DNA of 64,000 bases from Achromobacter xylosoxidans (GCF_002192695.1 NZ_MTLG01000052.1:124001-188000), one strand, 5' to 3'; positions 1-8,554 are shown, counted from the first letter of the stretch. Notes: generated by a model not told the origin, from the letters alone. Numbers and translations are program-made.

Positions 1-59
1 ACATTCCCAAGCCCAGCGGCATTTTCTTCACCAACAGGAGCGGCCGCATTGGATTCTGA
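1..59 (+). CDS. nirF: NirF C-terminus (partial, cut by window start)
   Basis: Reading from base 3 gives an open frame that ends with TGA at 57-59. The visible end, KPSGIFFTNRSGRIGF, has the PSGIF..R...IG tail seen in the heme d1 beta-propeller proteins NirF and NirN; the NirN in this window ends SPSGIFSRARTRWLTIG. NirF is a heme d1 biosynthesis protein usually encoded just upstream of nirD/nirDL, which fits the position. Only 18 residues are visible, so the call rests on the tail motif and on context. Confidence 0.65.
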   Translation, partial: IPKPSGIFFTNRSGRIGF

Positions 60-1047
60 GCTGTCCGCTTCCGATTTGCGTCTGCTCGATGGCTGGCAGC
101 GCGACTTCCCGCTGGTCTCGCGCCCCTACGCCTTGCTGGCGGAGCGCGTCGGCCTGGATGAAGATGCGGTGCTGGCGCGCTTTCGCCTGTGGCAGCGAGC
201 GGGCGTGGTGAGCCGGATTGGCCCGGTGCTGCACCAGTCCTGTTTCGCCAGCGCGCTGGTCGGCATGCAGGTGCCGGCCGGCCAAGTGGATCAGGTCGCC
301 GCCTACGTCAGCAGTCTGCCGCAGGTCAATCACAACTACGAGCGCGAGCATGCGCTGAACCTGTGGTTCGTGACCGCCTGCCGCACGCCTGTCGGGTTGG
401 CGCGCTTGTTGGCGCGGATCGGGCAAGACACCGGCTGCGAGCCGCTGGCCTTGCCCATGGAGGCCGAGTACCACATCGACCTGGGTTTCAGCCTGAGCTC
501 GCCGCAACGCTGCGCTGCGCCGCAGCGGCGCAGCGGTCCAGCCGTGTTGCCGCCGGCCGGCAGCGCGCAAGAGGTCTTGCTCCACGCCGTGCAGGATGGC
601 TTGGACCTTTGCGCGCAGCCCTATCGCCGGTTGGGGCTTCTTGCGAGGCTGGATGAGGACGAGACGCTGCGCCTGCTGGAGCGCTGGCAGCGCGCAGGCC
701 TGTTCCGCCGCTTCGGCGTGGTGCTCAGGCATCGCCAGCTGGGTTTTCGCGCCAATGCGATGTGCGTCTGGAACGTGGACGACGCGCGGGTGGATGCGCT
801 GGGGGAGCGGCTGGGCGCAGAGTCCGGCGTCACGCTCTGCTACCGGCGCTCGCGGCGCTTGCCGCAGTGGCCCTATAACCTCTTCTGCATGATCCACGGC
901 AAGGAGCGGGAAGCGGTGCGAGCGCTGCGCGATGCCATCGCCCGCCGGCTCGGACTGGATGCCTGGCCGCATGCCGTGCTGTTTTCGACCAGATGCTTCA
1001 AGCAGCGCGGCGCGAGGTTCGTGCCTGAAGAGGCGGCGCATGCTTAG
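49..1047 (+). CDS. nirDL: Siroheme decarboxylase, fused NirD-NirL
   Basis: The product of 332 residues contains two AsnC/Lrp-like siroheme decarboxylase units. The N-terminal half is NirD-like, with HNYEREHALNLWF near residues 97-109. The C-terminal half is NirL-like, with LCYRRSRRLPQWPYNLF. The family decarboxylates siroheme to 12,18-didecarboxysiroheme during heme d1 synthesis in the cytoplasm. The start is TTG at 49, eight bases after an AGGAG at 36-40, and it overlaps the end of nirF by 11 bases. The stop overlaps the ATG of nirG. In Pseudomonas aeruginosa nirD and nirL are separate genes; a fused NirDL is known from other denitrifiers. Confidence 0.93.
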   Translation: MDSELSASDLRLLDGWQRDFPLVSRPYALLAERVGLDEDAVLARFRLWQRAGVVSRIGPVLHQSCFASALVGMQVPAGQVDQVAAYVSSLPQVNHNYEREHALNLWFVTACRTPVGLARLLARIGQDTGCEPLALPMEAEYHIDLGFSLSSPQRCAAPQRRSGPAVLPPAGSAQEVLLHAVQDGLDLCAQPYRRLGLLARLDEDETLRLLERWQRAGLFRRFGVVLRHRQLGFRANAMCVWNVDDARVDALGERLGAESGVTLCYRRSRRLPQWPYNLFCMIHGKEREAVRALRDAIARRLGLDAWPHAVLFSTRCFKQRGARFVPEEAAHA

Positions 1048-1525
1048 GCCCAAGAACATTGCCGCGAGCGTGCCGCTGGCGCTGGACGCTGCCGACCGCA
1101 AGCTGATCAACCGCCTGCAGGGCGGCTTTCCCATCAGCCCGCGTCCGTTCGCGGACGTCGCTCAAGCGCTGGGGCTGGACGAAGACGCCGTGATCGCGCG
1201 CGTGGCCCGCTTGCGCGAGTGCGGCGCATTGAGCCGTTTCGGCCCGTTGTTCCAGATCGAGCGCGCCGGCGGCGCGTACTGCCTGGCGGCGATGGCCGTG
1301 CCGCAGGCGCAATGGGAGCGGGTCGTGGCCCTGGTCAACCGCCGGATCGAGGTGGCGCACAACTACCGCCGCGAGCATGCGCTGAACATGTGGTTCGTGT
1401 TGGCGGCGGCTGATCCCGCCGATGTGGCTGTTTGTTTGCGCGCCATTGAACAGGAGACGGGCCTGCCCGTGCTGGCGTTTCCGAAGGAGCGCGAGTACTT
1501 CCTTGAAATGAAGCTGGAGGTCTGA
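1040..1525 (+). CDS. nirG: Siroheme decarboxylase subunit NirG
   Basis: This 161-residue AsnC/Lrp-like protein has the NirD/NirG signature VAHNYRREHALNMWFVL with the conserved His-Asn-Tyr-x-Arg core. It acts with NirH and NirDL in the double decarboxylation of siroheme. The ATG at 1040 was chosen because it overlaps the nirDL stop (1045-1047) and directly precedes the conserved domain. A longer in-frame start at 932 would lie deep inside nirDL and code for unrelated residues. One base separates its stop from nirH. Confidence 0.9.
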   Translation: MLRPKNIAASVPLALDAADRKLINRLQGGFPISPRPFADVAQALGLDEDAVIARVARLRECGALSRFGPLFQIERAGGAYCLAAMAVPQAQWERVVALVNRRIEVAHNYRREHALNMWFVLAAADPADVAVCLRAIEQETGLPVLAFPKEREYFLEMKLEV

Positions 1526-1526
1526 G

Positions 1527-2045
1527 ATGGACGCAGCCGGCCTGACTCCGTTCGAGCTGTCCCTGGTCCACGCCACGCAGGCTGGGCTGCCTATCCGGCG
1601 GGATCCGTACCGGGCCGTGGCCGAACGGCTGGGCGTCACCGAAGCCGCGGTGATGGCGCATTTGCGCGACATGCTCGCGCGCGGCGTGATACGGCGCATC
1701 GGCGTGGTACCCAATCACTACGCGCTGGGATTCGTGGCCAACGGCATGACGGTCTGGGATGTGGACGACGGCCAGATCGACGCCGTGGGAGCCTGGCTGG
1801 GCCAGCGCGCGGACGTGAGCCATTGCTACCAGCGTCCCCGGCATCCGCCGCTGTGGCGCTACAACCTCTACGCCATGCTGCACGGCGCCGACCGCGCGGC
1901 GGTGCTGGCGCGCATCGATGAAGTCGCCGAGGCCTTGCGCGCGCGCTTTCCGGAAGCCCTGCGCGCGCACGACGTGCTGTTTTCCTCGGCCATCCTGAAA
2001 AAGACCGGCCTGCGCCTGAAAGAAGGCCAGGGGCCGGCCGCATAG
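1527..2045 (+). CDS. nirH: Siroheme decarboxylase subunit NirH
   Basis: The product is 172 residues, AsnC/Lrp-like, and of the NirL/NirH type, with SHCYQRPRHPPLWRYNLYAM matching the second half of NirDL. It pairs with NirG in siroheme decarboxylation. A GGAGG-like ribosome site sits about ten bases before the ATG, inside the 3' end of nirG. The gene is tightly packed in the nirF-DL-G-H-J operon, so the genes are probably translated together. Confidence 0.9.
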   Translation: MDAAGLTPFELSLVHATQAGLPIRRDPYRAVAERLGVTEAAVMAHLRDMLARGVIRRIGVVPNHYALGFVANGMTVWDVDDGQIDAVGAWLGQRADVSHCYQRPRHPPLWRYNLYAMLHGADRAAVLARIDEVAEALRARFPEALRAHDVLFSSAILKKTGLRLKEGQGPAA

Positions 2046-2058
2046 CGAGGAATTCCGC

Positions 2059-3198
2059 ATGTTCCGCATCTCCGCCTTCGTCTCCGAACTGCTGCGCCCC
2101 ACGCCGCTTGCGCCTCGCCGGGGGCCGGCCGGACCCGTGGTGATCTGGAACCTGATCCGGCGCTGCAACCTGCATTGCCGGCATTGCTACTCCGCTTCGG
2201 TCGACAAGGACTTCGCCGGCGAATTGGACTACGCCGAGGTCTGCGCGGTCATGGACGATCTGCATGCCTACGGTGTGAGGGCGCTGATCCTGTCTGGCGG
2301 CGAACCGCTGTTGCGGCCGGACATTTTCGATATTGCGCGCCGGGCCAAGGCCATGGGCTTTTACGTCGGCCTGTCGTCCAATGGCACCCTGATAGACCGG
2401 CGCAACATTGAGTCTATCGCCGGTTGCGGCTTCGACTATGTGGGCATTTCGCTGGACGGCCTGGGCGCGACGCACGACCGCTTCCGGGGCGAGGCGGGCG
2501 CCTTCGATGCCTCGCTGGCAGGCATCCGGCTGTGCCGGGACCGCGGCCTGAAGGTCGGCATCCGCTACACCATGACCCAGGGCAACGCCGACGATCTGCC
2601 CGGGCTGCTGGCCTTGCTGGACGCCGAGCGTGTCGACCGCTTCTACTTTTCACACCTGAACTACGCAGGCCGCGGCGGCCGCAATCGGGGCGAGGACAGC
2701 CATCACCGCATGACGCGCGCGGCCATGGAGCGGATCTTCGAAACCTGTCTGGAACATGCCGCGGCCGGCAGACCCCGCGAGTTCACGTCCGGCAACAACG
2801 ATGCCGACGGCGTGTTCTTCCTGCACTGGGTGCGTCGCCGCTTTCCGCAGAGCGCGCCGCATATCCAGGCCAGGCTGCGCCTGTGGGGCGGCAACGCCAG
2901 CGGCATGAACGTCGCCAACATCGACAACCGGGGCAATGTCCACGCCGACACCATGTGGTGGCACTACACTCTGGGAAACGTGCGCCTGCGGCCCTTCTCA
3001 GCAATCTGGTCGGATCCCGCCGAACCCTTGCTCAAGCTGCTGCGGCTGAGGCCGCGGCCCGTCAAGGGGCGCTGCGCCGGCTGCGCCTACCTGGACATCT
3101 GCAACGGCAACACCCGCATCCGTGCGCAGAAGCAGTCGGGCGACCTCTGGGCCGAGGATCCCGGCTGTTATCTGACCGAAGACGAGACAGGAGTGTGA
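2059..3198 (+). CDS. nirJ: Radical SAM protein NirJ, heme d1 biosynthesis
   Basis: The product is 379 residues. The radical SAM cluster motif CNLHCRHC gives Cys36, Cys40 and Cys43. SGGEPLL follows at the usual distance for the SAM-binding glycine-rich segment. A C-terminal SPASM-like cysteine set (Cys339, Cys342, Cys348, Cys370) probably binds a second iron-sulfur cluster. NirJ removes the two propionate side chains from didecarboxysiroheme on the way to heme d1. The start is an ATG 13 bases after nirH, behind GCGAGGAA. The length is typical of the family. Confidence 0.95.
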   Translation: MFRISAFVSELLRPTPLAPRRGPAGPVVIWNLIRRCNLHCRHCYSASVDKDFAGELDYAEVCAVMDDLHAYGVRALILSGGEPLLRPDIFDIARRAKAMGFYVGLSSNGTLIDRRNIESIAGCGFDYVGISLDGLGATHDRFRGEAGAFDASLAGIRLCRDRGLKVGIRYTMTQGNADDLPGLLALLDAERVDRFYFSHLNYAGRGGRNRGEDSHHRMTRAAMERIFETCLEHAAAGRPREFTSGNNDADGVFFLHWVRRRFPQSAPHIQARLRLWGGNASGMNVANIDNRGNVHADTMWWHYTLGNVRLRPFSAIWSDPAEPLLKLLRLRPRPVKGRCAGCAYLDICNGNTRIRAQKQSGDLWAEDPGCYLTEDETGV

Positions 3199-3837
3199 AT
3201 GGAATTCCCGCCCAACCTGGTGAATGCAGAAGACGCACCGCTGCAGCGCGCCTGGCAGCTGTTCGATGAATACAACCGGCGCGATCCCAATCTGGTCGCC
3301 TGGGATGGCGCGATGCAGCCGCGCGAATGGCTGCACGCCCAATTCCTCCACGCCTGGGTGGCGAAGCTGGCCCCGCAGGCCGGCGCTGCCTTGCGCCTGG
3401 CCGCTCGCTGCCAGCACATCGGCCGCTGGGAAATTCCGCGCGAAGCCTGTCCGGCCGGCAGGGCGGGCTATCTGCAATGGCGCAATACGCTCAAGGAGCA
3501 CCACGCGGACGTCGCCGCAAGGCTGCTTGCCAGCGCAGGCCATGACGCGCAAACCATACAGGCGGTGCTGAAGATCGTGCGCAAGCAGGGCATCAAGCGC
3601 GATGCCGACGTGCAATGTATGGAGAACGCGCTGTGCCTGGTGTTCCTGGAGCATCAGTACGAGGAATTCTGCGAGCGTTATCCGGACAAGGTCGTCGCGG
3701 TGCTGCAGAAGACCTGGAACAAGATGGACGAAGCCGGCAGGCTGGCGGCAGCTGCGCTGTCCTTCAGCGAGCGGGGCCAGGCTTATCTCGCGGCTGCGCT
3801 GGCGGGCGGTGAGGAAGCCGGGAACGCAAGTTCCTGA
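3199..3837 (+). CDS. DUF4202 protein in the nir operon
   Basis: The product of 212 residues resembles the DUF4202 family. It is alpha-helical and soluble, without signal peptide or membrane segment. Conserved-looking stretches are HAQFLHAWV, AARCQHIGRWEIPR and MENALCLVFLEHQYEEF; the spaced His residues recall HD-type metal sites, but that is inference. The ATG begins right after the nirJ stop (3196-3198), so the two are probably co-translated. No function is established for the family. The position suggests a role in heme d1 assembly or denitrification. It is the last gene of the operon and faces the convergent cysG-like gene 27 bases away. Confidence 0.75.
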   Translation: MEFPPNLVNAEDAPLQRAWQLFDEYNRRDPNLVAWDGAMQPREWLHAQFLHAWVAKLAPQAGAALRLAARCQHIGRWEIPREACPAGRAGYLQWRNTLKEHHADVAARLLASAGHDAQTIQAVLKIVRKQGIKRDADVQCMENALCLVFLEHQYEEFCERYPDKVVAVLQKTWNKMDEAGRLAAAALSFSERGQAYLAAALAGGEEAGNASS

Positions 3838-3864
3838 TCGCGGCGCTGGCCTGGGGCCGGATGG

Positions 3865-4857
3865 CTACAGCACGCTGCATGCCACGCCGCAAGCCAGCAT
3901 TCGTCGCGCCAGCAGCTTCGGGTCCTGCGCGGTTCCCAGCAGCAGGACGGCGCGTTGGCCCGCCTGCACCTGACGGGCCAGCCAGTCCAGTCCCGCGCCC
4001 GTGGCTACGGTTGCATCGGGCTGCAGGCCCGGACCTTTCAGCTCGATCCTCGTCGCGTCCCGCCGCGCCTTGTCCAGGATGGCCGGATTGACCGCCGGCA
4101 CGTGCGCAACCAGGTCGGCCTGGTTCAGCAGGCGCAAGGCGCGCAGGGTCAACAGGTCGGCGGGGCCGTCGGCGGCCGCCAGTATCGTCGCGCTGCCTGT
4201 GCGGGGCAGGGTATCGGCCTGCATCGCGGCTTCCAGGGCCAGACCGGCCTGCCTGCCGTCTCCCGCTGCCAGCAACGAGGGCAGCGGACCGTCCAGCATC
4301 CAGTCGTAGAAGTCGCGGCGTTGGTCCAGGTTGCGGAAGCGCGCGACGATGCGGTTGCGGTAGCGCGCCGCAAGCCGGGCCAGATCTCCGGTGCTTTCGT
4401 CGAGCAAGGCTTCGAGGCGTTCGCGGATGCGCCGCGCCAGCACCGGGGCGCAGCCTCCTGACGATATCGCCACCACCAGCGGGGAGCGGTCCAGGATGGC
4501 GGGCACTTGTATCGTCGAAAGAACGGGATCGTCGACCACGTTGCAGGGGATGCGCCGCGCAAGCGCCGCCGCGGCAACCGCCTGGTTCGTGCCGCCGTGA
4601 TCGGTCGCGGCCACCGCCAACCAGGCGCCGTCCAGGCAGGCTGGCGAGAAGGCCTCCGGCATATGCTGGAACTGGTCCTGGTCAGCGGCTGCGTGCAGCC
4701 AGGACGTCAGGGCCGGCGCCGCCACGGCAATGGCGGCGCCGGCCCTGAGCAGCAGCCTGATCTTGCGTTCGGCCACGGCCCCGCCGCCCACCACGACCAC
4801 CCGCCGGCCGGCCAGGTTGAAGTACACCGGGAAGAGCATCGCGGATGGCGTAGTCAT
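3865..4857 (-). CDS. Siroheme synthase-like protein: CysG N-terminal half plus remnant SUMT domain
   Basis: The product is 330 residues, against about 460 for full CysG. Residues 1-150 carry the precorrin-2 dehydrogenase / sirohydrochlorin ferrochelatase signatures: VVVVGGGAVAERK near 20-32, NVVDDP (Asp109/110, the expected catalytic region) and VVAISSGGCAPVLARR near 128-143. After about residue 220 a stretch resembles the start of uroporphyrinogen-III methyltransferase (LLTLRALRLLNQADLV), but the GGDPF and SAM-binding parts are missing and the protein ends early. It probably supplies siroheme, the heme d1 precursor, using precorrin-2 made elsewhere. It is the third gene of the nirN operon. 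Confidence 0.8.
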   Translation of the reverse strand: MTTPSAMLFPVYFNLAGRRVVVVGGGAVAERKIRLLLRAGAAIAVAAPALTSWLHAAADQDQFQHMPEAFSPACLDGAWLAVAATDHGGTNQAVAAAALARRIPCNVVDDPVLSTIQVPAILDRSPLVVAISSGGCAPVLARRIRERLEALLDESTGDLARLAARYRNRIVARFRNLDQRRDFYDWMLDGPLPSLLAAGDGRQAGLALEAAMQADTLPRTGSATILAAADGPADLLTLRALRLLNQADLVAHVPAVNPAILDKARRDATRIELKGPGLQPDATVATGAGLDWLARQVQAGQRAVLLLGTAQDPKLLARRMLACGVACSVL

Positions 4858-4871
4858 CGCGGTCTGCTCCC

Positions 4872-5219
4872 TTACTTGCGGCTGGAGAAGTACTGGGCCA
4901 GCTCCTGGATGGCTTCGGGGCTCAAGGGCTCGGCCATGGAACTCATGACCGGGTCATTGCGTTCCCGGGTCTTGAAGGCATTGAGCTGTTTCACCAGGTA
5001 CTCGGTCTTCTGCCCCGCAAGATTGGGGTACAGGCCGACGGCGCTGATGCCGTCCGCGCCATGGCAGGACGCGCATAGCGGCAGCATGGCGGAGACGTGG
5101 GGCGAGAGCGTGTCGGGATTGCCGCCGGCGACCAGGGCGGGTTGCCCGTCGGCGGCCAGCGCGTGCACGGCGGCCTGGGACAGCAGCAGCGCTGCGAGTA
5201 TGCGGAATGGCGTTTTCAT
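4872..5219 (-). CDS. Small periplasmic mono-heme cytochrome c
   Basis: The product of 115 residues has a signal peptide ending near Ala22-Ala23 and one heme-binding motif, CASCH (Cys49, Cys52, His53). Met92 or Met95 in NDPVMSSMAEPLS is the likely distal ligand. The sequence looks like the c553/c4 group. It lies between nirN (16 bases upstream) and the cysG-like gene. Inference: it is either the electron acceptor of NirN during heme d1 maturation or a donor to nitrite reductase, the roles ascribed to NirC/NirM-type cytochromes. The family match is not specific enough to assign a symbol. Confidence 0.82.
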   Translation of the reverse strand: MKTPFRILAALLLSQAAVHALAADGQPALVAGGNPDTLSPHVSAMLPLCASCHGADGISAVGLYPNLAGQKTEYLVKQLNAFKTRERNDPVMSSMAEPLSPEAIQELAQYFSSRK

Positions 5220-5235
5220 GTGTCGGTTCCTCAGC

Positions 5236-6795
5236 TCAGAATTTGCGCGTTTCGGACAGGCCGATGGTCAGCCAGCGGGTGCGGGCGCGGGAGAAGATGC
5301 CCGAGGGGCTTTCCATCTTGTGTTCCGCCACCAGCTCCAGGGTCTTGCTGTCGTAGATCTTGACGCGGTCGCCCCAGTAGCCCGAGCTGACATAGAGGTA
5401 ATTGCCGGTGCGGTTATAGTCCGGGAAGAAGGCATGTCCGCCCACGTCCAGGGTCTTGGCCACTTCCAGCGTGTTCTTGTCGATCAGCTGGATCCAGGCC
5501 GCGCGTTTGTCCTTGTCGACGATGTCCACCGCCACGTATGGCGCGTTCGGATGGGCGGCGGGCGATTCGGTGGCTCCGGCCACCGGGATCTGCTTGACCA
5601 TGGAAAAGTCCTTGGTGTCCCACACCGTGACCACGGAGCCCTTGTCGCAGGTGCCGATGTTGGTGCCGAAGGCCAGGAAGCGTCCGTTGACTTCGGTCAC
5701 CGCGCCCGAGCCGACGTGAGGCTGGCAGCCGGCGGGGATGTCGCGCACCACCTTGTCGTCCTTGAAGTCGATCGCGACGATCTTGTTGTCGTCATAGGAC
5801 GCGACCATGGAATAGCGCCCGTCGGGCGTGAGGAAGGTGTCATGCAGCATGCGGCCGACCTTGGTCAGCTTGGTCACGGGCATGTCGGGCTTGTCGGGGT
5901 CGATGATCCAGATCTGGCCCGCCTGGCGCAACGTCAGCGCGAACTTGTTGTTGATCCGGCTGCCGATGACGGGCCCGCCGGCTGATTTGACGAACTTGCC
6001 GTCGGGATCCTCGCCCTCCAGGTCCATGTACTTGACCGGTTCCAGCGTGTCGGCCTTCAGGATGGCGACGCTCTTGGGCACGAACGAACTGATGGCCAGC
6101 CACTTGCCGTCGTTGGACAGGGCGATGCCGGGACCCGTCAGGCCGACCTTGGCCTTGCGCACGATCTGCAGCGAGTACAGGTCGATCTTGTAGACCATGC
6201 CGTCGTCGCTCTTGAGCCAGGCCCAGCGTTCCGCCACGGGGCTGAAATCCATGATGTGCGGCGCTACCGGCGTGGCGATCTCGCCGACCACCTTGTTGGT
6301 CTTGCCGTCCAGGAACACGGTGCGCGCATTGTTGCCTGCATCGCCGCGCCCATAGCGTCCGCGCGCCATGACCACCATCAGGTCGTATACGGTGTCGATG
6401 GCGTAGGTCGGCTTGGCGGGCAGGGTGGCTTCATCGACCACCACCTGCACGCTGGCGCGGATCTGGTCCAGCCCCCATTTGGGATCGTCCGCCGCCTGCG
6501 TTTTGATGAGGCGGGCCAGCGCACGGATCTCCTCGTCGGACAGGCGTCCCACGAAGGGCGGCATCAGCGTGTCGGGGATGCCGGTCATGATGGTGCCGCG
6601 CAACGCCGCCTCGCTCTGGACCAGGCGGTCGCTGGTCAGGCCCGGCGCGATGTAGCCGCCGCGGTCGGCGCCATGACAGACGGCGCAGTTCTGCTGGAAC
6701 AGCTGATTCGCCTTGAGGTACTCCTCGGTCGGCGCACTCCAGGCGGCGCCGGCCGAGACGAACAGCAAGGCCGCGCTCAATAGCTTGGTGTGCAT
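5236..6795 (-). CDS. nirN: NirN, dihydro-heme d1 dehydrogenase (cytochrome cd1-like)
   Basis: The product is 519 residues. A signal peptide (about 1-21) precedes a cytochrome c domain with CAVCH (Cys37, Cys40, His41) followed by GADRGGYIAPGL. An eight-bladed cytochrome d1-type propeller fills the rest and ends SPSGIFSRAR. NirN introduces the acrylate double bond of heme d1 in the periplasm. NirS shares the architecture; the tail and the cofactor-gene neighbours favour NirN, though NirS-like activity cannot be fully excluded. The ATG at 6795 was chosen because GGAGAG precedes it and the signal peptide starts there; upstream in-frame codons give no signal peptide. First gene of the nirN - cytochrome - cysG-like operon. 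Confidence 0.85.
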   Translation of the reverse strand: MHTKLLSAALLFVSAGAAWSAPTEEYLKANQLFQQNCAVCHGADRGGYIAPGLTSDRLVQSEAALRGTIMTGIPDTLMPPFVGRLSDEEIRALARLIKTQAADDPKWGLDQIRASVQVVVDEATLPAKPTYAIDTVYDLMVVMARGRYGRGDAGNNARTVFLDGKTNKVVGEIATPVAPHIMDFSPVAERWAWLKSDDGMVYKIDLYSLQIVRKAKVGLTGPGIALSNDGKWLAISSFVPKSVAILKADTLEPVKYMDLEGEDPDGKFVKSAGGPVIGSRINNKFALTLRQAGQIWIIDPDKPDMPVTKLTKVGRMLHDTFLTPDGRYSMVASYDDNKIVAIDFKDDKVVRDIPAGCQPHVGSGAVTEVNGRFLAFGTNIGTCDKGSVVTVWDTKDFSMVKQIPVAGATESPAAHPNAPYVAVDIVDKDKRAAWIQLIDKNTLEVAKTLDVGGHAFFPDYNRTGNYLYVSSGYWGDRVKIYDSKTLELVAEHKMESPSGIFSRARTRWLTIGLSETRKF

Positions 6796-6911
6796 GTCGA
6801 TCTCTCCGTAAGGTTTTTTGCCGAACTGCGGCACATGCACTGTGTCATCGCGGCGTCGGGCCCATAAGGCACGGCTCACGCCTGCGCGATGGTTACGGTC
6901 CAATCAGTTTT

Positions 6912-6926
6912 TTGACATAGGACAAA
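6912..6926 (-). promoter_or_regulatory. Putative regulator site 1 (nirN promoter)
   Basis: On the minus strand this reads TTTGTCCTATGTCAA. It shares TTTGTCCTRTG with the sites at 7007 and 8646. It lies about 117 bases upstream of the nirN start. The TTGTC-N4-GTCAA layout also has the spacing of an FNR/DNR box (TTGAT-N4-ATCAA), so an anaerobic activator is the main alternative. Confidence 0.5.
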
Positions 6927-7006
6927 GTGGGGCTGTGGCCAAAGCACTACCGTGATAGCAAACGGAGCGCGGCCGGCCCGCGCCGCTTCGAAAGGCCGGC
7001 GCCATC

Positions 7007-7024
7007 TTTGTCCTGTGGTTGTCC
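7007..7024 (+). promoter_or_regulatory. Putative regulator site 2 (MocR gene start)
   Basis: The sequence TTTGTCCTGTGGTTGTCC carries two direct TTGTCC repeats 11 bases apart. It ends three bases before the ATG of the MocR-type gene, a position suited to autorepression. It shares TTTGTCCTRTG with sites 1 and 3. Confidence 0.45.
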
Positions 7025-7027
7025 GCC

Positions 7028-8554
7028 ATGTTTTCACTCCCGCTTTCCCTATCCCGCCAGGATGCAAAACCCTACAAGCAGCAGATCGCCGACCAGATCG
7101 AGGCGCTGATACGCGCCGGACGGCTGCAGGAAGGGGACAGGCTGCCGGCGATCAACCGCATGTCATCGCTGCTGCAGGTATCGAAGAACACCGTGCTGGG
7201 CGCGTATGAACTGCTGATCGATTCCAGCCTGATCCAGAGCAAGCCCAGCCGCGGCTATTTCGTGACGTTGAACCGCAGCCTGGTCATCAATGCGCGTTGT
7301 CCCGATTTCGTCCAGGACCGTCCACCGGTCTATGCAGACGCCGTCAGCCTGGCCCTTTCCAGCGGCGTCTGCGGCCAGTCGCCGCCGATGCCCCTGCGCT
7401 ATGACTTCAAGGTCGGCCGTCCCTCGGTCCATGCCTTTCCGCTGCGTCAGTTCATTACGCTGTCGAACCAGCTGCTGCGGCATGCGGGCTGTGCCATGGC
7501 CGAATATGCGCCGCCGGCCGGCCTATGGGGTTTGCGCGTGCAGATTGCCGATTACCTGTCGGCGGCCAAGGCGCTGAAGGTCGAGCCGGAACAGGTGCTG
7601 ATCACGGCCGGCAGCCAGGAGGCTTTGAGCCTGATCGCCTCGCATTTCCTGGACCGCCATGGCAGGGCGATATTCGAGTCGCCCTGCTATGCGGGGTTCA
7701 GGAATCTGGTGCGGCGGCATGGCGCGCAGGAGGCGCCAATCCCGGTGGACGCTCAGGGACTGCGCACCGACCTGTTGCCGGAAGGACCGGCCAGGCTGGC
7801 CTATGTGACGCCGTCGCACCAGTACCCGCTGGGCCACGCCATGTCCCTGTCCCGGCGGCGGCACTTGCTTGAATGGGCGGCCCGCAGCGGCGCGCTGATC
7901 ATCGAGGACGACTACGACGGCGACTTTTGCTATGAATCCGTGCTGCCCTTGCCGCTGGCCGCGATGAGTCCGCGGCAGGTCGTGTACCTGGGTACGTTCT
8001 CCAAGACGCTGGGACCCGGCCTGAGGCTGGGATACATGGTTTGTCCGCCTGCGCTGGTCGACGATTTCGCTGAGCGCAAGGCGCTGCTCAACAACGGCAG
8101 CCCATGGCTGACGCAGGCGGTGCTGGCGCGCTACTTCGACGAGAACTGTTTCGCGCGCCATCTGCAAACCTTGCGGCGGCGCTACCAGGCGCAGCGCGAC
8201 GAACTGCTGCGCGGCATCCGCAATGTCTGGGGCGGACGCGGCCGGGTCAGCGGGCAAAATTCAGGGATGCACCTGGCCTTCGAACTGCCGGCGGACAGCC
8301 CCGGCGCCGACGCAGTCGCCGCTGCCGCGCTGGCGCAGGGCGTCAGGCTGTATCCGCTGGCCCAGGCCGCCGCCAGCGCGGCCGAGGGCGCCGAGTCCCG
8401 GCATCTGCTGTTCGGCTACGCCGGCCTGGAAACCGGCGAAATCGCTCAGGCCATGGCGCGCGTGCACGCGGCCTGCAGGCAATTGCAGGAATCCTGTCCG
8501 GAGCGGGCGGCGCCCCGCCTGTCTCTGGACGAAGCGCGCTGCGCGGGCGTTTAA
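7028..8554 (+). CDS. MocR-type regulator (GntR HTH plus aminotransferase domain)
   Basis: The product is 508 residues. A GntR winged helix (about 12-80, with YKQQIADQIEALI and SKNTVLGAYELL) is joined to a fold-type I aminotransferase domain. EDDYDGDF (293-300) and the PLP lysine Lys326 in TFSKTLGPG are intact. MocR proteins sense PLP-linked or amine ligands and usually control neighbouring genes and themselves. The ATG at 7028 is preferred; an in-frame TTG at 7019 adds three residues. No clear ribosome site is visible, so a short-leader or leaderless message is possible. It lies between nirN (divergent) and ccsB, with matching TTTGTCCTRTG sites at all three promoters. Confidence 0.9.
   Translation: MFSLPLSLSRQDAKPYKQQIADQIEALIRAGRLQEGDRLPAINRMSSLLQVSKNTVLGAYELLIDSSLIQSKPSRGYFVTLNRSLVINARCPDFVQDRPPVYADAVSLALSSGVCGQSPPMPLRYDFKVGRPSVHAFPLRQFITLSNQLLRHAGCAMAEYAPPAGLWGLRVQIADYLSAAKALKVEPEQVLITAGSQEALSLIASHFLDRHGRAIFESPCYAGFRNLVRRHGAQEAPIPVDAQGLRTDLLPEGPARLAYVTPSHQYPLGHAMSLSRRRHLLEWAARSGALIIEDDYDGDFCYESVLPLPLAAMSPRQVVYLGTFSKTLGPGLRLGYMVCPPALVDDFAERKALLNNGSPWLTQAVLARYFDENCFARHLQTLRRRYQAQRDELLRGIRNVWGGRGRVSGQNSGMHLAFELPADSPGADAVAAAALAQGVRLYPLAQAAASAAEGAESRHLLFGYAGLETGEIAQAMARVHAACRQLQESCPERAAPRLSLDEARCAGV

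Noticed and set aside
5236..6795. Call of NirS (cd1 nitrite reductase) for the cytochrome cd1-like protein
   Set aside because: Its length, the SPSGIF tail shared with NirF, and the cofactor-gene neighbours fit NirN better; NirS is probably outside the window.
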